Below are positions 32,064-39,365 of a DNA stretch of 64,000 nucleotides, one piece after another; the stretch's first letter is position 1, and every line of letters starts with the position of its first letter. Origin of the DNA: an uncultured Dysgonomonas sp. (lineage in GTDB: Bacteria; Bacteroidota; Bacteroidia; Bacteroidales; Dysgonomonadaceae). Below the pieces are notes generated by a model. It ran no database searches. It was given only the letters and a program-made list of their open reading frames with translations, and was not told the DNA's origin. The position numbers were made by a program, and so were the translations under genes. The stretch spans positions 1-64,000 of the forward strand of contig CALKIV010000081.1 of assembly GCA_937995835.1 (NCBI GenBank). The letters are read 5' to 3'.

Positions 32064-32509
32064 TTCTTATCTTTAGTTTCTAGTTGGTCTAAAAAATTAG
32101 TTTGCACACTTGTTCCACTTCCTCTCAGATCGTATGCTTCGTGGAGAGTTAAGTCCAGATGGAGAGCAATGTTTCTAAACTCTTCCTCTGTCATTCTATC
32201 CTCTCCTCTGTATAATGTCCACCATCGCTGTTGTGAGATATTCGTTGCTTTGTAGAATTCTCTGGTTGGTTTGAAATATTGAGGATTTCGGAAAACAGTT
32301 TTAATTATTTTGTATGCCAAACTTGGGTTCTTTTCATCAATTATAAAAAGACCATTTCGATGTATAACTTGGTTGAGATTGTAGGGTGTGGTTTCATACT
32401 TCTCTGCGATTTCCTCCAGACTCAATCCATCCCGAACCAGTTGCTGTATCTCCTGCAGTTTTACTGTCCACTTTTTGTGACCTCCATTTTCTTCCATGTC
32501 TATCTTCAT
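32060..32509 (-). CDS. HTH-containing phage protein, 149 aa
   Basis: A HTH-like segment lies near residues 16-55 (VKLQEIQQLVRDGLSLEEIAEKYETTPYNLNQVIHRNG), a homeodomain-like arrangement. A second HTH-like region follows (SQQRWWTLYRGEDRMTEEEFRNIALHLDLTLHEAYDL). The gene ends by ATGA overlap with the primase-helicase start. The 5' part overlaps the previous gene by 116 bases in another frame, so either both frames are used or a frameshift separates two parts of one product. The likely role is control or loading at the replication region. Confidence 0.6.
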   Translation of the reverse strand: MKIDMEENGGHKKWTVKLQEIQQLVRDGLSLEEIAEKYETTPYNLNQVIHRNGLFIIDEKNPSLAYKIIKTVFRNPQYFKPTREFYKATNISQQRWWTLYRGEDRMTEEEFRNIALHLDLTLHEAYDLRGSGTSVQTNFLDQLETKDKK

Positions 32510-32804
32510 TTAGTCTCTTTATTGTTTGCTCTACGCTTTCTTCATATCGGTGGATGGAGCTGCAGTTTATTCCAAATGCATAGTCCACTTCTCTACGCTC
32601 CGATATGTACATCGATGCGATTTTTACGAACTTTATTCTATTCTCTGGACGTATCCTTTTTAAGTAGTAGGTAGTTCCAGGCTCTATCGAGTTTAGGATT
32701 TTGTATACTGTATTGATATAGGCTGAAAAGGTTGGATCATTCTTTATCAGTTCAATGATCTCCTCCCAATTCTTTAGTCTATGTTCACACAGTGTACAAG
32801 GCAT
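32394..32804 (-). CDS. Hypothetical phage protein, 136 aa
   Basis: The first 95 residues are alpha-helical and conserved in appearance (EEIIELIKNDPTFSAYINTVYKIL, IRPENRIKFVKIASMYISERREVDYAFGI). An N-terminal MPCTLCEH has two cysteines in CxxC spacing. The last 40 residues, rich in S, G and R, are encoded within the overlap with the next gene. That low-complexity end would be expected if the overlap is a frame constraint. The family is unrecognised. Confidence 0.5.
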   Translation of the reverse strand: MPCTLCEHRLKNWEEIIELIKNDPTFSAYINTVYKILNSIEPGTTYYLKRIRPENRIKFVKIASMYISERREVDYAFGINCSSIHRYEESVEQTIKRLNEDRHGRKWRSQKVDSKTAGDTATGSGWIESGGNRREV

Positions 32805-32810
32805 TATCCA

Positions 32811-33071
32811 TCACTTAAATGAGTTTATAATCTCTAGTTTCTCTATATCAGAAACCAGTCCTATCTTGTTTTTAACCACACACCGCAAAAATGCGGTATC
32901 TAAATGTTCTAGTTTCCCTGTATGAGGATTGGTCACAACCCACATCATTAGATTTTCTGCTTTGGCATTGCCAATTACCACTGGGATTTCTGCTTGTTTG
33001 ACCTCGAGTCCTGCAGACTCAAAGAAGGATTTAGCTTCAGCAAGTGAAAAATTGAGAGTTACTGGTATCAT
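32811..33071 (-). CDS. Hypothetical phage protein, 86 aa
   Basis: A small alpha/beta protein (TLNFSLAEAKSFFESAGLEVKQ, then LMMWVVTNPHTGKLEHLDTAFLRCVVKNKIG). No signal peptide or motif. It sits in the early operon between a 53-aa and a 136-aa gene with spacings of 5-6 bases. Family unknown. Confidence 0.6.
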   Translation of the reverse strand: MIPVTLNFSLAEAKSFFESAGLEVKQAEIPVVIGNAKAENLMMWVVTNPHTGKLEHLDTAFLRCVVKNKIGLVSDIEKLEIINSFK

Positions 33072-33076
33072 AATTA

Positions 33077-33238
33077 TTAACCTTTCAAATAGTAGTTCGA
33101 AGAACTGAAAACTCGAACCCCTTTTTTAGGGAATGGAATAGTTTCAAGTCTCTTCACATTCAAATCAATATTAGTATCCATGAGGAAGAAGCTCATCCCT
33201 GTGCCTTTCTTTTTTAAGTTGTCATTTCTCTTTTTCAT
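33077..33238 (-). CDS. Small coupled hypothetical protein, 53 aa
   Basis: This frame begins inside the end of the zinc-ribbon gene (17-base overlap) and ends five bases before the next ATG, as in coupled early phage genes. The product is basic at the N-terminus (MKKRNDNLKKKGTGMSFFLM) and ends in a serine/tyrosine-rich stretch. It has no known motif. Confidence 0.5.
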   Translation of the reverse strand: MKKRNDNLKKKGTGMSFFLMDTNIDLNVKRLETIPFPKKGVRVFSSSNYYLKG

Positions 33239-33449
33239 GTTCATTTTCTTTAGTTGGTTTACACTCCGGGAGGGTTTCTAATAGTTTTCCATCCCTTAAA
33301 TATTTCTTACTGTAGGTTAATCCTTGTTTGCCATGCAATCGCAGGGGGTTGCACTTGGAGCATTGACTAATCTTATATACCTCATGTGGAAAGTCATCCA
33401 CTGACATAGCATCTTCAACCCATCGATGTCGTTTACTTGGTTTCTTCAT
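33222..33449 (-). CDS. Small cysteine-containing protein, 75 aa
   Basis: The segment ISQCSKCNPLRLHGKQGLTY plus a C-terminal ECKP suggests a small zinc-binding site (CxxC with a further Cys). Charged lysine-rich ends follow. The start overlaps the end of the previous gene by four bases. It is part of a cassette of two small zinc-ribbon-like proteins. Function is unknown. Confidence 0.6.
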   Translation of the reverse strand: MKKPSKRHRWVEDAMSVDDFPHEVYKISQCSKCNPLRLHGKQGLTYSKKYLRDGKLLETLPECKPTKENEHEKEK

Positions 33450-33775
33450 AAGACATTAGCATTTTCGGACAAAGACCAATTATCTGTATCACACTTGAAG
33501 CAATATGAGCTTTCAGGATGAGATTCTCCAGAAGTAGCACCACATGTCAGACATACATAGTTCTCATTGATATAGGGTGTAAGCCCATTATTACGTTCAG
33601 CAATCAAAGCAAGCCTCATCCCTAGTAGCAGTTTGTTATATGGTAATTCAGACTTATAAAAATGCTTTCTTGTACCTATCTCTTTTATAAATAATTTATC
33701 ATCAATTGCATTTTTTCGTAATTCTTCAATAGAATAACTTTTATCACTTATTTCTTTATTTTTCTTCCTGATCAT
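33446..33775 (-). CDS. Zinc-ribbon phage protein, 109 aa
   Basis: Residues near 80-100 (YVCLTCGATSGESHPESSYCFKCD) form two CxxC pairs typical of a zinc ribbon. The N-terminal part is helical and basic (KDKSYSIEELRKNAIDDKLF type). It overlaps its neighbours by four bases on either side. Small zinc-ribbon proteins in early phage operons often bind nucleic acid or host proteins. The specific role cannot be told. Confidence 0.65.
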   Translation of the reverse strand: MIRKKNKEISDKSYSIEELRKNAIDDKLFIKEIGTRKHFYKSELPYNKLLLGMRLALIAERNNGLTPYINENYVCLTCGATSGESHPESSYCFKCDTDNWSLSENANVL

Positions 33776-34191
33776 GCTGATATCGTATTATGATTATAAA
33801 AATTATTTAGTGGTATTGCTCGTTCTCTTCTCCTGGATCGTAATCTCGAGCGAGTAACCAGAGAGGATTGAGCTTGTATATTTCTAGTATTATTTCTCCT
33901 CATATTGATTTCTCCAAAGGAGTAGTGAAGACACACAACAAGTCCGATAATAGAGAGAACCTCTTTTTTCTTTTCATTGATTTCCTTTGCCATGTCAAAT
34001 GTTACTGCATAGTACCACATGATATATTCTGCCAGATTACTAGCTCCTATTTTGGCATATACATTTTTGACAGTTGTTTCTACTGTGTATATGCTTAGAT
34101 GGAACTTAGCAGCTATCATTTTTTTACTAGCACCAAAAGCTAATGGCTCAGTAAGCTCAAACTCCCTTTCGGAAATATTATCCTTAATCAT
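33772..34191 (-). CDS. LuxR-type HTH protein with hydrophobic segment, 139 aa
   Basis: Residues 6-55 (SEREFELTEPLAFGASKKMIAAKFHLSIYTVETTVKNVYAKIG) are a clear LuxR-type HTH. A hydrophobic stretch (VLSIIGLVVCLHYSF, about residues 78-92) may anchor it in the membrane. The C-terminus is strongly basic (SRLRSRRRERA). There is no receiver or ligand domain, so this is a stand-alone HTH regulator. It overlaps its upstream neighbour by eight bases in the early operon. Confidence 0.7.
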   Translation of the reverse strand: MIKDNISEREFELTEPLAFGASKKMIAAKFHLSIYTVETTVKNVYAKIGASNLAEYIMWYYAVTFDMAKEINEKKKEVLSIIGLVVCLHYSFGEINMRRNNTRNIQAQSSLVTRSRLRSRRRERAIPLNNFYNHNTISA

Positions 34192-34432
34192 TGGATAAAA
34201 CTTCTTTAGCCTCTGGGACTATGCTTTTGATACTTGCAACTAGTTTTGTAGCTGCTTGCCACACATCGATGTACTGACCAGTTAGCTCATCTTCAGATTT
34301 AACTTCAAACGTCCTATTGACTGTAGATCTTGAAGCTCCAGTGATTATTTCCAACTCTTTAAACTTTCGTCTAGAGGTTAGAAAATTCTTAAGTCCATCC
34401 CTGGTTGTGATAAAGTCTTCCATTTTACCCAA
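34184..34432 (-). CDS. HTH protein, first gene of the early operon, 82 aa
   Basis: An HTH-like arrangement spans residues 15-45 (LKNFLTSRRKFKELEIITGASRSTVNRTFEV), followed by an amphipathic C-terminal helix. As the first minus-strand gene facing the plus-strand regulators it fills the place of a Cro-like or early activator gene. The 116-base intergenic region between it and the 34549 gene should contain divergent promoters and operators. Confidence 0.65.
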   Translation of the reverse strand: MGKMEDFITTRDGLKNFLTSRRKFKELEIITGASRSTVNRTFEVKSEDELTGQYIDVWQAATKLVASIKSIVPEAKEVLSND

Positions 34433-34548
34433 TTTTTTGTATTGTTTATTGTATCTTTCGCTGTTACTTTTGTCTCATTGGTGCATCATTGACGTTTCTT
34501 TGATGTTTCAATAATAACTAATGCAAACATATCAACGATTATTGATAT
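34433..34548. promoter_or_regulatory. Divergent lysogeny control region
   Basis: This 116-base gap separates the divergent early operon and repressor genes. It contains tandem TTGACGTTTC and TTGATGTTTC 11 bp apart (34492-34513 region) and a TATCA/TGATA inverted pair before the 34549 start. For the plus strand a TTTG (near 34477) followed 22 bases later by TTTCTTTG is a weak promoter match. No good -7 box was found for the minus strand. Confidence 0.55.
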
Positions 34549-35106
34549 ATGAAAGAAAAAAACGAAGAAATATCAGATATTCTTGATAGAATATTTCAAC
34601 TTATTGACATTAAGGGATATAACAGTCTAAGGGATTTCTCTATAAATGCCTTAGGATACGATAATTCTGAAAAAATAAATAGGTATAAGAAGTCAGGGAC
34701 ACCTCCATCCATAGATATAATCCTTGATATATCAAGAATGTTTGACGACGTAAGCTTAGACTGGTTGATTTCTGGGAGGGGAGAGATATTACGAGCTTCT
34801 AATATAGTTCAAGGTGAACGTAATGCTGTTGGAAATAATAAAGGCACAATAACTGGACACAACGTTGGAGACAATTCAATCAATATTGCTGCCCCAAGCA
34901 CAGGTAAACAAAAAATTATTCATCCAGACCGAACGGTAGAGATAGAACAATCTGCACAAGATGACTCATCTCTCGTGGAATTGCAAGATGCCTATAAACT
35001 AGCTCTTACCACAATTGAGAATCAAAATCGCGAAATCACGTCATTGAAAGATAGAGTAATGGATCTCCAAAACAAACTAATTGACAAACTGGAGAAGGAT
35101 AAATAA
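34549..35106 (+). CDS. Probable phage repressor (HTH plus coiled coil), 185 aa
   Basis: The N-terminal 70 residues (ISDILDRIFQLIDIKGYNSLRDF, ALGYDNSEKINRYKKSGTPPSIDIILDISRMF, then DWLISGRGEIL) are the Bacteroidota phage-type HTH repressor domain. The middle is low-complexity, and the C-terminus (ELQDAYKLALTTIENQNREITSLKDRVMDLQNKL) is a coiled coil for oligomerisation. There is no S24 peptidase domain, so RecA-driven cleavage seems unlikely. It is transcribed away from the early operon and followed by a second, similar gene. Confidence 0.75.
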   Translation: MKEKNEEISDILDRIFQLIDIKGYNSLRDFSINALGYDNSEKINRYKKSGTPPSIDIILDISRMFDDVSLDWLISGRGEILRASNIVQGERNAVGNNKGTITGHNVGDNSINIAAPSTGKQKIIHPDRTVEIEQSAQDDSSLVELQDAYKLALTTIENQNREITSLKDRVMDLQNKLIDKLEKDK

Positions 35107-35173
35107 AAAGCTATTCAAAATTAATTACAATATAGCTCATTTGAATGTTGGTTATTTAATTTAATAGTATCAA

Positions 35174-35602
35174 ATGAATGTAGATGCACAAATACAAATA
35201 CGACAACGCATAGAACAATTGATGGAGGAACTCGATATCTCCTCCAGAGCTTCATTTGCAGATGAGATAGGTATAAACAGATCAAACTTCTACCAATCGA
35301 TGAAGGGGGAGGAGAGAACAATTGGAGAAACGATAATAAATAAAATAGCACTCACATACGGAGTCAGTAGAGAATGGCTAATGACCGGTATAGGAGAAAT
35401 GTACAACAGTATGGAAAGTAAAAAGATGAAAGAGCTTCTAGGAAGTTACACTAAGTTGGTCGATGCTCATGTTATTTTAGTCAAAAACAGCGAAACGCTA
35501 ACTAATACAAATAAGGAATTGGTGGATCAAAACAAAGTCCTTTTCGCTGAAAATAAAGATTTGAGAGACTCTCTTGAAAGATTAATGAAAGAATTAAAAT
35601 AG
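35174..35602 (+). CDS. Second HTH regulator with coiled coil, 142 aa
   Basis: An HTH region (RQRIEQLMEELDISSRASFADEIGINRSNFYQSMKGEERTIGETI) is followed by YGVSREWLMTGIGEM, as in the neighbouring repressor, and a C-terminal coiled coil (VDQNKVLFAENKDLRDSLERL). It is the last phage-type gene at the right end. It lies 67 bases after the first repressor on the same strand and could be cotranscribed with it. Two related regulators may form a double switch or a decoy pair. Confidence 0.75.
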   Translation: MNVDAQIQIRQRIEQLMEELDISSRASFADEIGINRSNFYQSMKGEERTIGETIINKIALTYGVSREWLMTGIGEMYNSMESKKMKELLGSYTKLVDAHVILVKNSETLTNTNKELVDQNKVLFAENKDLRDSLERLMKELK

Positions 35603-35902
35603 GAACATTTTTTTGCTTTGTCCCGGGACGTAATTGGGACGAACGATGTAAAAATCGACTTAAAAGACTATTAATAATCAGGTGGTTACATTTCCGTTTT
35701 TGATGAAATAAGATCCAGCCTCCGCAACTAAACAAGAAAAGCAATCTCATTTGAGGTTGCTTTTCTTGTTTAGTGTAAGTTGTTTGTGTGAATGCTAGCC
35801 ATGTTTGAAGAAAAATATTTCTAGTTTCTGTTATGTCATGGGATGAGTGAGCCTCTTTAGTTTGTGACTGTTTATTGCATTCTTATAGTGTGAAATATTT
35901 CT
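35603..35902. other. Likely prophage right-end junction, unresolved
   Basis: This 300-base stretch links the phage regulators with the chromosomal acyltransferase and holds no gene. It has a 16-bp-arm hairpin (35729-35772) and a sequence ending CCTCCGCAACTAAAC just before it. The exact attachment core cannot be found without the left end, which is outside the window. No integrase or tRNA fragment is evident here. Confidence 0.5.
35729..35772. terminator. Bidirectional hairpin terminator at the phage-host junction
   Basis: TAAACAAGAAAAGCAA (35729-35744) pairs perfectly with its reverse complement at 35757-35772 around a CTC/GAG inner pair. T-rich and A-rich flanks allow it to stop transcription from either side, including the repressor genes. 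Confidence 0.75.
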
Positions 35903-36886
35903 TTAATTTAGCTTGTTCTGTTTGGCTGTTCTTCTTCCTAGAAAAACAAGACTTAAATATTGGCTTTTTGAGGCAAAATAGTATGCTGTTAGAGGGAGAA
36001 GTGTTGCTGCCATTAGTCTTGCGGGTTCCGGTATTCTAAAGTAGTCTAGAAGGATAAATTGTATGGGTTGATGAAGATACATGATAAACATAGAGGCTAT
36101 TCCTATTTGTTTTAAATAATGGGCAAGTCTGGTTGTTATAGAGATCGTTTTAGACAAGATGATCAAGGAGTGTATTAAGATGACACCGGATGCAAAAGAT
36201 AGAAATGGTATGCCGTATTGCGCAAATTTTAGATCTACGATTGTGTTAGAGTTGGTATAGTAAAATAGTATGAGTACTGTTAAAAGGAGTATGGCTGTAA
36301 TGAGGTATTTCTTGAAGCTCTCAGGGATAGTATATCTTTTGTATAAATGGCCACAGTAGTAAAAAGGTAAGCTATAGAAAACGATATTGGCGCTCCAAGG
36401 AAAGGAGTGTCGTTGGAAGTATGCGTTATTGAAATATGCTAAGATGAGGCTGATGATTATAGCTATACACAATTGTTTTTCTTTAAGCATGGTGGCTAAA
36501 ATGTTGAATGCTTGTTGAGTTAAAAATAATGTAGTGACAAACCAAAATACTCCACACCATTTGTGTAAATACGTGCCTCCAAAGAGAGCTCTGAAGATAA
36601 CGCTTTGTGCTGGTTCATGTGCTTCTACAAGGTTGAAGGGGATGAGAATGATTGATAGAAAAGCAAAATAGGGAAGAAGTAGATGAGTGGCTTTTTTAGA
36701 GAAGTATTTCTTGTATTGAGTAGTGGGTTTTGATAGGTAGCCTGAGATGAAGAAAAATAATGGCATGTGGAATAAATAGATAAAGTCTGTGATGGTGTCT
36801 TTGTAGATATGGGCGTAGACAACAGTGAGTATGCCAATGCCTTTTAGGATATCTATCCAGTCAAGAGTTTTGGTCTCTGTGTTCAT
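35903..36886 (-). CDS. Acyltransferase family 3 membrane protein, 327 aa
   Basis: The start is taken at MNTETKTLDWIDILKGIGI, the fold typical of OafA/acyltransferase-3 enzymes. The DILKGIGILTVVYAHIY motif, several membrane helices (LFHMPLFFFISGYL, VIFRALFGG, SLILAYFNNAYF) and an HLYKRY-type loop are visible. Members O-acetylate surface sugars using acetyl-CoA in the membrane. No catalytic assignment can be made beyond the family. It follows rpsT with a terminator between. A lysogenic-conversion role is possible because it borders the prophage, but the chromosomal neighbourhood and strand argue for a host gene. Confidence 0.75.
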   Translation of the reverse strand: MNTETKTLDWIDILKGIGILTVVYAHIYKDTITDFIYLFHMPLFFFISGYLSKPTTQYKKYFSKKATHLLLPYFAFLSIILIPFNLVEAHEPAQSVIFRALFGGTYLHKWCGVFWFVTTLFLTQQAFNILATMLKEKQLCIAIIISLILAYFNNAYFQRHSFPWSANIVFYSLPFYYCGHLYKRYTIPESFKKYLITAILLLTVLILFYYTNSNTIVDLKFAQYGIPFLSFASGVILIHSLIILSKTISITTRLAHYLKQIGIASMFIMYLHQPIQFILLDYFRIPEPARLMAATLLPLTAYYFASKSQYLSLVFLGRRTAKQNKLN

Positions 36887-36920
36887 GGTGGTAGTAGTGT
36901 TAAGATTGTAGTGTAAAATG

Positions 36921-36951
36921 AAAAAGACCAAACCTGTTAAGATTTGGTCGA
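36921..36951 (-). terminator. Terminator of rpsT
   Basis: GACCAAA (36927-36933) pairs with TTTGGTC (36944-36950). On the minus strand it is followed by TTTTTC. It lies 47 bases after the rpsT stop and ahead of the acyltransferase gene. Confidence 0.8.
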
Positions 36952-36997
36952 TTCTATATCGAGTTGTTCAATATTCTTTCTTATAGTCCTTTCTCTA

Positions 36998-37249
36998 TTA
37001 TAGAGACTTCATGTGAGTAGCAAGACCAGACTTTAAGTTAGCTGCTTTGTTTTTATGAATAACGTTTCTCTTAGCTAGTTTGTCTAATTGAGAGCATACT
37101 AGTGGAAATTGTTTTTCAGCTTCAGCTTTGTCTGTTAGAGCACGAAAATTCTTAACAGTGTTACGAGTAGTTCTTGCAACGTATCTGTTTCTTAATCTTC
37201 TTGTTTCCTCTTGTCTTATTCTTTTAAGGGCTGACTTGTGATTTGCCAT
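36998..37249 (-). CDS. rpsT: 30S ribosomal protein S20
   Basis: The 83-residue basic, all-helical sequence MANHKSALKRIRQEETRRLR, with RTTRNTVKNFRAL and the conserved KNKAANLKSGLATHMKSL end, is ribosomal protein S20, which binds 16S rRNA. It follows the tRNA-Glu gene by 42 bases on the same strand and is probably cotranscribed with it from the promoter at 37416-37446. A terminator closes the unit at 36921-36951. Confidence 0.95.
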   Translation of the reverse strand: MANHKSALKRIRQEETRRLRNRYVARTTRNTVKNFRALTDKAEAEKQFPLVCSQLDKLAKRNVIHKNKAANLKSGLATHMKSL

Positions 37250-37291
37250 ATTGAATAATATCCTTTATATTAGTTTTTTATTTTTCTTTTG

Positions 37292-37363
37292 TAGCCCATA
37301 GGGGAATCGAACCCCTCTTTCCAGAATGAAAATCTGGCGTCCTAACCGATAGACGAATGGGCC
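37292..37363 (-). tRNA. tRNA-Glu (anticodon TTC)
   Basis: The 72-base minus-strand sequence folds into a standard cloverleaf. The acceptor GGCCCAT pairs with ATGGGCT, the anticodon loop TTTTCAT contains TTC, and the T-arm is GGGGTTCGATTCCCC. The terminal CCA is not encoded, as usual in this phylum. It is intact, so it is not a prophage attachment remnant. Confidence 0.95.
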
Positions 37364-37415
37364 ATTTTCTTGGATTTTGCTTTGTTACTAAGCTGTTTTC
37401 CTCTCAAATGCGATG

Positions 37416-37446
37416 CAAAGATAGAGCATTTTTTACTTACTCCAAA
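37416..37446 (-). promoter_or_regulatory. Consensus promoter for tRNA-Glu and rpsT
   Basis: TTTG (37443-37446), a 19-base spacer and TATCTTTG (37416-37423) on the minus strand match the Bacteroidota consensus exactly. It supports the host assignment. Confidence 0.85.
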
Positions 37447-37520
37447 TATTTGTAGCCCTTTTTTTGCCTTTTTTTTAATCTTTTTTTTTAGTTCATTGAT
37501 TATCAGCACCGAAAAATGAA

Positions 37521-37551
37521 TTGTGAAAATGGATATAATGCTATATTTTTG
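37521..37551 (+). promoter_or_regulatory. Promoter of the M23 peptidase gene
   Basis: TTGT (37521-37524) lies 19 bases before TATTTTTG (37544-37551), which fits TAnnTTTG. The gene starts at 37589. Confidence 0.6.
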
Positions 37552-37588
37552 TACTTCCATTTTCGAAAACTTATCTTAATATAAATAT

Positions 37589-39292
37589 ATGCGTAATTCA
37601 GGTATAATAAAAACTGTGTTTTTTGCTATTCTTTTTTTGATTTCGTCATCACAATTAACTTTGTTGGGACAACAATCTTTTCGATCGCCCTTAGATATTC
37701 CTTTAGTCTTAAGTGCAAATTTTGGAGAATTGCGGCCAAATCACTTTCATTCAGGTTTGGATTTTAAGACACAAGGTGTGATTAATAAAAAAGTTTATGC
37801 AGTAGAAGCAGGGCATGTCAGTCGTATTGGTATTAATGCTGGAGGCTACGGCTTGGTTTTGTATGTCGATCATCCAAATGGCAAGACTTCTGTATATGGG
37901 CATTTAAACAGCTTCTCTACTAAAATTGCCAAATTTGTAAAGGAGGAGCAATATAAGCAAGAGCGATACACAGTGGATGTAGCAGGTATATCTCCTGAGA
38001 AGTTACCTGTGAAGCAAGGAGAATTGATTGCTCTTAGTGGAAACACGGGTTCTTCAGGTGGCCCTCATGTGCATTTTGAGTTTAGAGATACGAAATCTGA
38101 GTTGACTTTAGATCCTCTTCCTACTTATCAGCGAGATATTACCGATAATATCGCTCCTGAGGTGCGAGCCGTCGCTGTCTATCCAATGATTGGTAAAGGA
38201 ATCGTGAATAATGAGGTGACCCCTTTGCGTAAAACTGTTGGACAGTCACAAAGATCACTAAATGATAAGATAGAAGCTTGGGGAGAGATTGGCTTGGGGA
38301 TTTATGCAATCGATCGAATGTCAGGTACACACAATATATATGGAGTGAAATTAGTGACACTATACTGTGACGATCAAAAAATATTTTCATCAAATATATC
38401 GGCTGTTGATTTTGGAACCACAAGGATGATCAATAGTTTTACGGACTTTGATTTTTGGAAGCGAAGTAAGCGATTTTATATGAAATCTTTTATTGAGCCT
38501 GGAAATAAATTAGATATATATGACAGGACTAAAAGTGGTTATGTGACCATTGATCAAGAGAAAGCTTATCGTTTCAGATATGAGTTGGAAGATGTACATG
38601 GTAATGTCACTGACTTTTCATTCATCATAAATGGAAAACGTACAGCTATTCCTAAGCCTGAATCATGTTCATTGGTGATGCAATGGGATAAGAAGAATAG
38701 ATATATTGGCAATCAATTTTCTCTGACCATTCCTCCTTACTATCTTTATAAGGATATTAACTTTGTATTGACAAGTAAAGAGTCGCTTGATTATTATTCT
38801 CTTATCTATAAGGTACATAATTCATATGAGCCACTTGATAATTATGTAGATATGACTTTTAGGGTTTTAGCTGATACTCTGGAGAATAAAAATCAGTATG
38901 GAGTTGTAAGCATAGACGAAAAAGGTTCGGAAAGTTGGCTAGGAGGAACTTACAAAGATGGTTATATGACAGCACGTATTCGTGAATTGGGAAGTTCGTA
39001 TGCTACAGCTGTAGATATTTTAGCTCCTGAAATCACTCCTGTGAATGAAACTCGATGGCTTAATAATAATCGGATTGTTATTCGAGTTAAAGACGATAAA
39101 AGTGGAATAAAATCAGTTAGAGGGACTTTGAATGGGCAGTACGCTTTATTTGAGCATGATATTAAGTCGCCTAATTATAGCTATCGCTTCGATGATTCTA
39201 AATTGAAGAAAGGACAAAAATATGATCTGAAATTTATTGCCATCGATAATGTTGGCAATCAATCAGAGTATGAATACTCATTTACTTATTGA
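37589..39292 (+). CDS. M23 (LytM-like) envelope peptidase, 567 aa
   Basis: A signal peptide (MRNSGIIKTVFFAILFLISS) leads to a LytM domain with the zinc-binding HFHSGLD and HVHFEF motifs (about residues 53-60 and 158-163). M23 enzymes cut peptidoglycan cross-bridges. The C-terminal 350 residues are beta-rich repeats ending in YDLKFIAIDNVGNQS, like Ig/cadherin-type modules. It probably acts in the periplasm during cell-wall remodelling. It is preceded by a promoter and followed by a terminator. Confidence 0.9.
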   Translation: MRNSGIIKTVFFAILFLISSSQLTLLGQQSFRSPLDIPLVLSANFGELRPNHFHSGLDFKTQGVINKKVYAVEAGHVSRIGINAGGYGLVLYVDHPNGKTSVYGHLNSFSTKIAKFVKEEQYKQERYTVDVAGISPEKLPVKQGELIALSGNTGSSGGPHVHFEFRDTKSELTLDPLPTYQRDITDNIAPEVRAVAVYPMIGKGIVNNEVTPLRKTVGQSQRSLNDKIEAWGEIGLGIYAIDRMSGTHNIYGVKLVTLYCDDQKIFSSNISAVDFGTTRMINSFTDFDFWKRSKRFYMKSFIEPGNKLDIYDRTKSGYVTIDQEKAYRFRYELEDVHGNVTDFSFIINGKRTAIPKPESCSLVMQWDKKNRYIGNQFSLTIPPYYLYKDINFVLTSKESLDYYSLIYKVHNSYEPLDNYVDMTFRVLADTLENKNQYGVVSIDEKGSESWLGGTYKDGYMTARIRELGSSYATAVDILAPEITPVNETRWLNNNRIVIRVKDDKSGIKSVRGTLNGQYALFEHDIKSPNYSYRFDDSKLKKGQKYDLKFIAIDNVGNQSEYEYSFTY

Positions 39293-39310
39293 GTGAGTAT
39301 GACAGATGTG

Positions 39311-39352
39311 AAAAGAGTTGGCATGTTTTATCACGCCAACTCTTCTTTTTTA
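39311..39352 (+). terminator. Terminator after the M23 gene
   Basis: AAGAGTTGGC (39313-39322) pairs with GCCAACTCTT (39335-39344) and is followed by TCTTTTTT. It can also act for the convergent fmt gene. Confidence 0.85.
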
Positions 39353-39365
39353 TATATGAGATGTT

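Noticed and set aside
37292..37363. tRNA-Glu as the phage attachment site
   Set aside because: It is intact with its own consensus promoter and lies 1.6 kb from the last phage gene, with host genes between.
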